A DNA stretch of 64,000 nucleotides from Megamerina dolium. Lineage: Eukaryota > Arthropoda > Insecta > Diptera > Megamerinidae. How positions within the stretch are numbered: the stretch's first letter is position 1; each line of letters opens with the position of its first letter. Positions 62,104 to 64,000 of this stretch are shown one piece after another. The notes under the pieces were generated by a model. The model was given only the letters and a program-made list of their open reading frames with translations, was not told the DNA's origin and searched no databases. Location of the stretch: assembly GCA_963854835.1 (NCBI GenBank), contig OY978530.1, positions 38,412,639 to 38,476,638 on the forward strand. The letters are read 5' to 3'. A program made the position numbers and the translations under genes.

Positions 62104-64000
62104 TACTGTTTGGAAGTCCCTGATATAGATGATGTGTTCATTGAGTTTCCATGTGAGGAAGCAAAAAATGGAAAGTCATTTTACTTGTAGACTCTGAGGC
62201 AGAAACTAGTAAAAATCTTAGTGGTGCATTCGAAGGATTTGTCACCACATTAGGGTCAATAACAGTCCAACACGAGAGGACTAAAGATTTTATTTTAGAA
62301 CTATACTTAATCTCTGAAGAGAGAGGGATTCCTGCTGATGTAATCCTAGGTAGAGACAATTTATGGAAACGATCGGTCCTCAATACTATGAAAAAGAAGC
62401 TGATTTTCTTCAGTGAGTGTTGATGACTATATCTCTCAAACCGTTGAATGAGGTTAATTGAGTATTCCATAACAGTGAGGTTGTAGTACCTGGAAGAAGT
62501 ATGAAGGTAGTCCCTATTAAAGTAAATACCAATTTTGAAATAGTTATAGTAGAGAAAGAAGATATATCTCCTGGAATATACTTGGGGGAAACATTGGGCA
62601 GTGTGACGGACAACACAGAGTATGTCCCAATGCTCAACACCAATATAGATTCGTATATTGTAAATAATGAGCCAAAAATACATGTAATTAAGTTTAGTCA
62701 TTCTGAACACCAAAATATTAGAAAAAAATAAGCTAGACCCAAGCTTAAATATAGAGGAAAAGAGATGTATGTCATTACATATTTAGGTCATTCCATGATT
62801 TATTTATCTTAGAAGACGATTGATTGTCTTATACAGCAGGTGTTATGCACACAATACCAGTAAAGACAGATCTGGTGTCAACCAATCATAGACAGTACAT
62901 ACTATCAAACGTGCACAAAGAAGAAATCAATAGGCAGGTAAAACGTTGGAAGATGGAGTAATTATTCCCAGCTCATCTCCTTGGAATTCTCCAAAATTCT
63001 TAGTTTCAAAGAAAGCGGGAGAAGATGGCAAAAGAAAATGGAGGGTAGCGATAGATTTCAGAAAATTAAACGACACCACAATCAAACAAATTTTTCCAAT
63101 TCGCCGAATAGATGAAATATTAGATCAGCTAAAACATTGCAAATATTTCACTACCCTTGACTACCCACCATGACAGAGGGTACCATCAAGTACTGATGGA
63201 AAAGGCTGACAGAAAAAACGGCTTTAATACAGGCATTGGGCAGTATGAATTTAATAGAATGCCTTTCAGTTTGACACGCGCCCTTGTCACCTTCTAAAGA
63301 CTAATGAACCATGTACTAACAGGACTTCAAGGTATAGATTGTTTTGTCTACTTGGATGACATCGTCGTCTATGGTCGGAACTTGGCACAACATGAGTCGC
63401 GTTGACGAAGAGTATTTGGACTTTTACGTAAACATAACTTGAAGTTAAATACAAAAAAGTGCCAGTTTCTACGAAAAGAGATAATTTACCTAGGCCATAA
63501 ATGCACTGAGGATGGAGCGTTAGCAGACCCTGGTAAGGTGGAATGTGTTAAAAATGTTCCTGTGCCAAAAAATAAGAAAGATGTTTAAGCATTTCTAGGT
63601 TTAGAAAGAAGAAGAAGATCCTCATGAAAGCTCTGATGACGAGTTAGAACTAGATGAAAATGCAGAAAATCAGGAGAACAGGAATGCCGAACTTCTCACT
63701 GATGAAAAAGATATATCGACGATACTTCGCAACATCCATGATTCACCTTTAGGAGGGCATCAGGGCGCTTTGAAAACTTATTTCAGGATTAGAAGACAGT
63801 ACAGGTGGAAAAATATGAGAAGCCAGATTAAAGAATATGTTAAAAATTGTAAAAAATGTCAAACTAACAAGAGCTCAAGGCTCACAAAAATGCCAATGAT
63901 ATTAACTGATACACCATCTAAGACATTTGAAAAGGTATATATGGACATGGTAGGAATTCTTCCAGAGACGACATCTGGAAACAAATACATACTTACATTT
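62104..64000 (+). pseudogene. Gypsy-A copy 3 pol (broken, runs off the window)
   Basis: Protease remnant (IDDVFIEFPCEEAKNGKS near 62128; the active-site DSGA is mutated near 62190). The RT is in several frames: PWNSPKFLVSKKAGEDGKRK, IDFRKLNDTTIKQIFPI, KYFTTLD and FVYLDD at 63343-63360. At about 63602 it passes from the end of the RT thumb directly to an acidic linker (DELELDENAENQENRNAEL) before the integrase zinc region (GGHQGALKTYFRIRRQY, CKKCQ). RNase H is deleted. The integrase core begins MDMVGILPETTSGNKYIL at the window end. Confidence 0.85.

Larger units (their letters stand above)
58009..64000 (+). mobile_element. Gypsy-A copy 3 (runs off the window; split by R1-group copy 2)
   Basis: LTR, primer site and gag at 58009-60023; interruption by R1-group copy 2 (60030-62103); then protease, RT and integrase parts to the window end. 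Homologous to copy 2 across its length. A deletion at about 63602 removes the end of RT and the RNase H. Confidence 0.85.

Overview
This window reads as a nest of transposable elements in the genome of a fly (higher Diptera). A tephritid-like fruit fly is the best guess, because several element types fit: a DD41D mariner of the rosa type, LOA/R1-group and RTE-like non-LTR elements, and tRNA-headed SINEs. The species call is inference. I found no convincing single-copy host gene, no rRNA or functional tRNA gene, and no CRISPR or bacterial feature. Almost every long reading frame belongs to a mobile element, and most are broken by stops, frameshifts or deletions.

Layout. 1-2962: LOA-like non-LTR element ending in CCTAA pentamers, with a 214-bp Tc1-like MITE at its tail. 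3.4-5.1 kb: fragments of a second non-LTR element, an RTE-like insertion (copy A) inside a gypsy fragment (Gypsy-A copy 1), and a Helitron-type helicase relic. 5.39-5.82 kb: solo LTR. 6.33-7.63 kb: almost complete DD41D mariner. 8.0-9.5 kb: degraded Tigger/pogo transposase followed by a SINE. 9.7-14.3 kb: nearly complete jockey-type element. 14.3-16.65 kb: AT-rich and uninformative. 16.65-17.9 kb: TTAA-flanked MITE next to a jockey fragment. 18.4-23.4 kb: Gypsy-A copy 2. 23.6-31.2 kb: Gypsy-B, split by RTE copies B (minus) and C (plus). 31.35 kb: small MITE. 31.7-36.87 kb: second LOA-like element. 37.1-41.1 kb: Gypsy-B leader fragment holding a SINE and a nearly full-length RTE (copy D). 41.1 kb: mariner fragment. 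42-48.7 kb: BEL/Pao relic split by an intact Ty3/gypsy element, Gypsy-C (43087-47700). 49.26-50.9 kb: hAT and Penelope-like fragments. 51.1-52.67 kb: piggyBac transposase relic. 52.67-58.0 kb: R1-group element. 58.0-64.0 kb: Gypsy-A copy 3, interrupted by a second R1-group element (60030-62103) and running off the window end.

Nesting is visible at base level. Target-site duplications flank RTE copies A-D, the SINE in Gypsy-B, Gypsy-C, the mariner and the MITEs, so relative ages can be read: gypsy and BEL hosts first, then the SINE, RTE and R1 insertions. The youngest-looking parts are Gypsy-C, with one open 1389-codon gag-pol and nearly identical 160/165-bp LTRs, and the RTE copies, which are very similar to one another. 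The mixture of orders (LTR, non-LTR, Penelope, SINE, TIR and Helitron), truncation and mixed orientation is what heterochromatin or a piRNA-producing cluster would look like. That interpretation cannot be tested from sequence alone.
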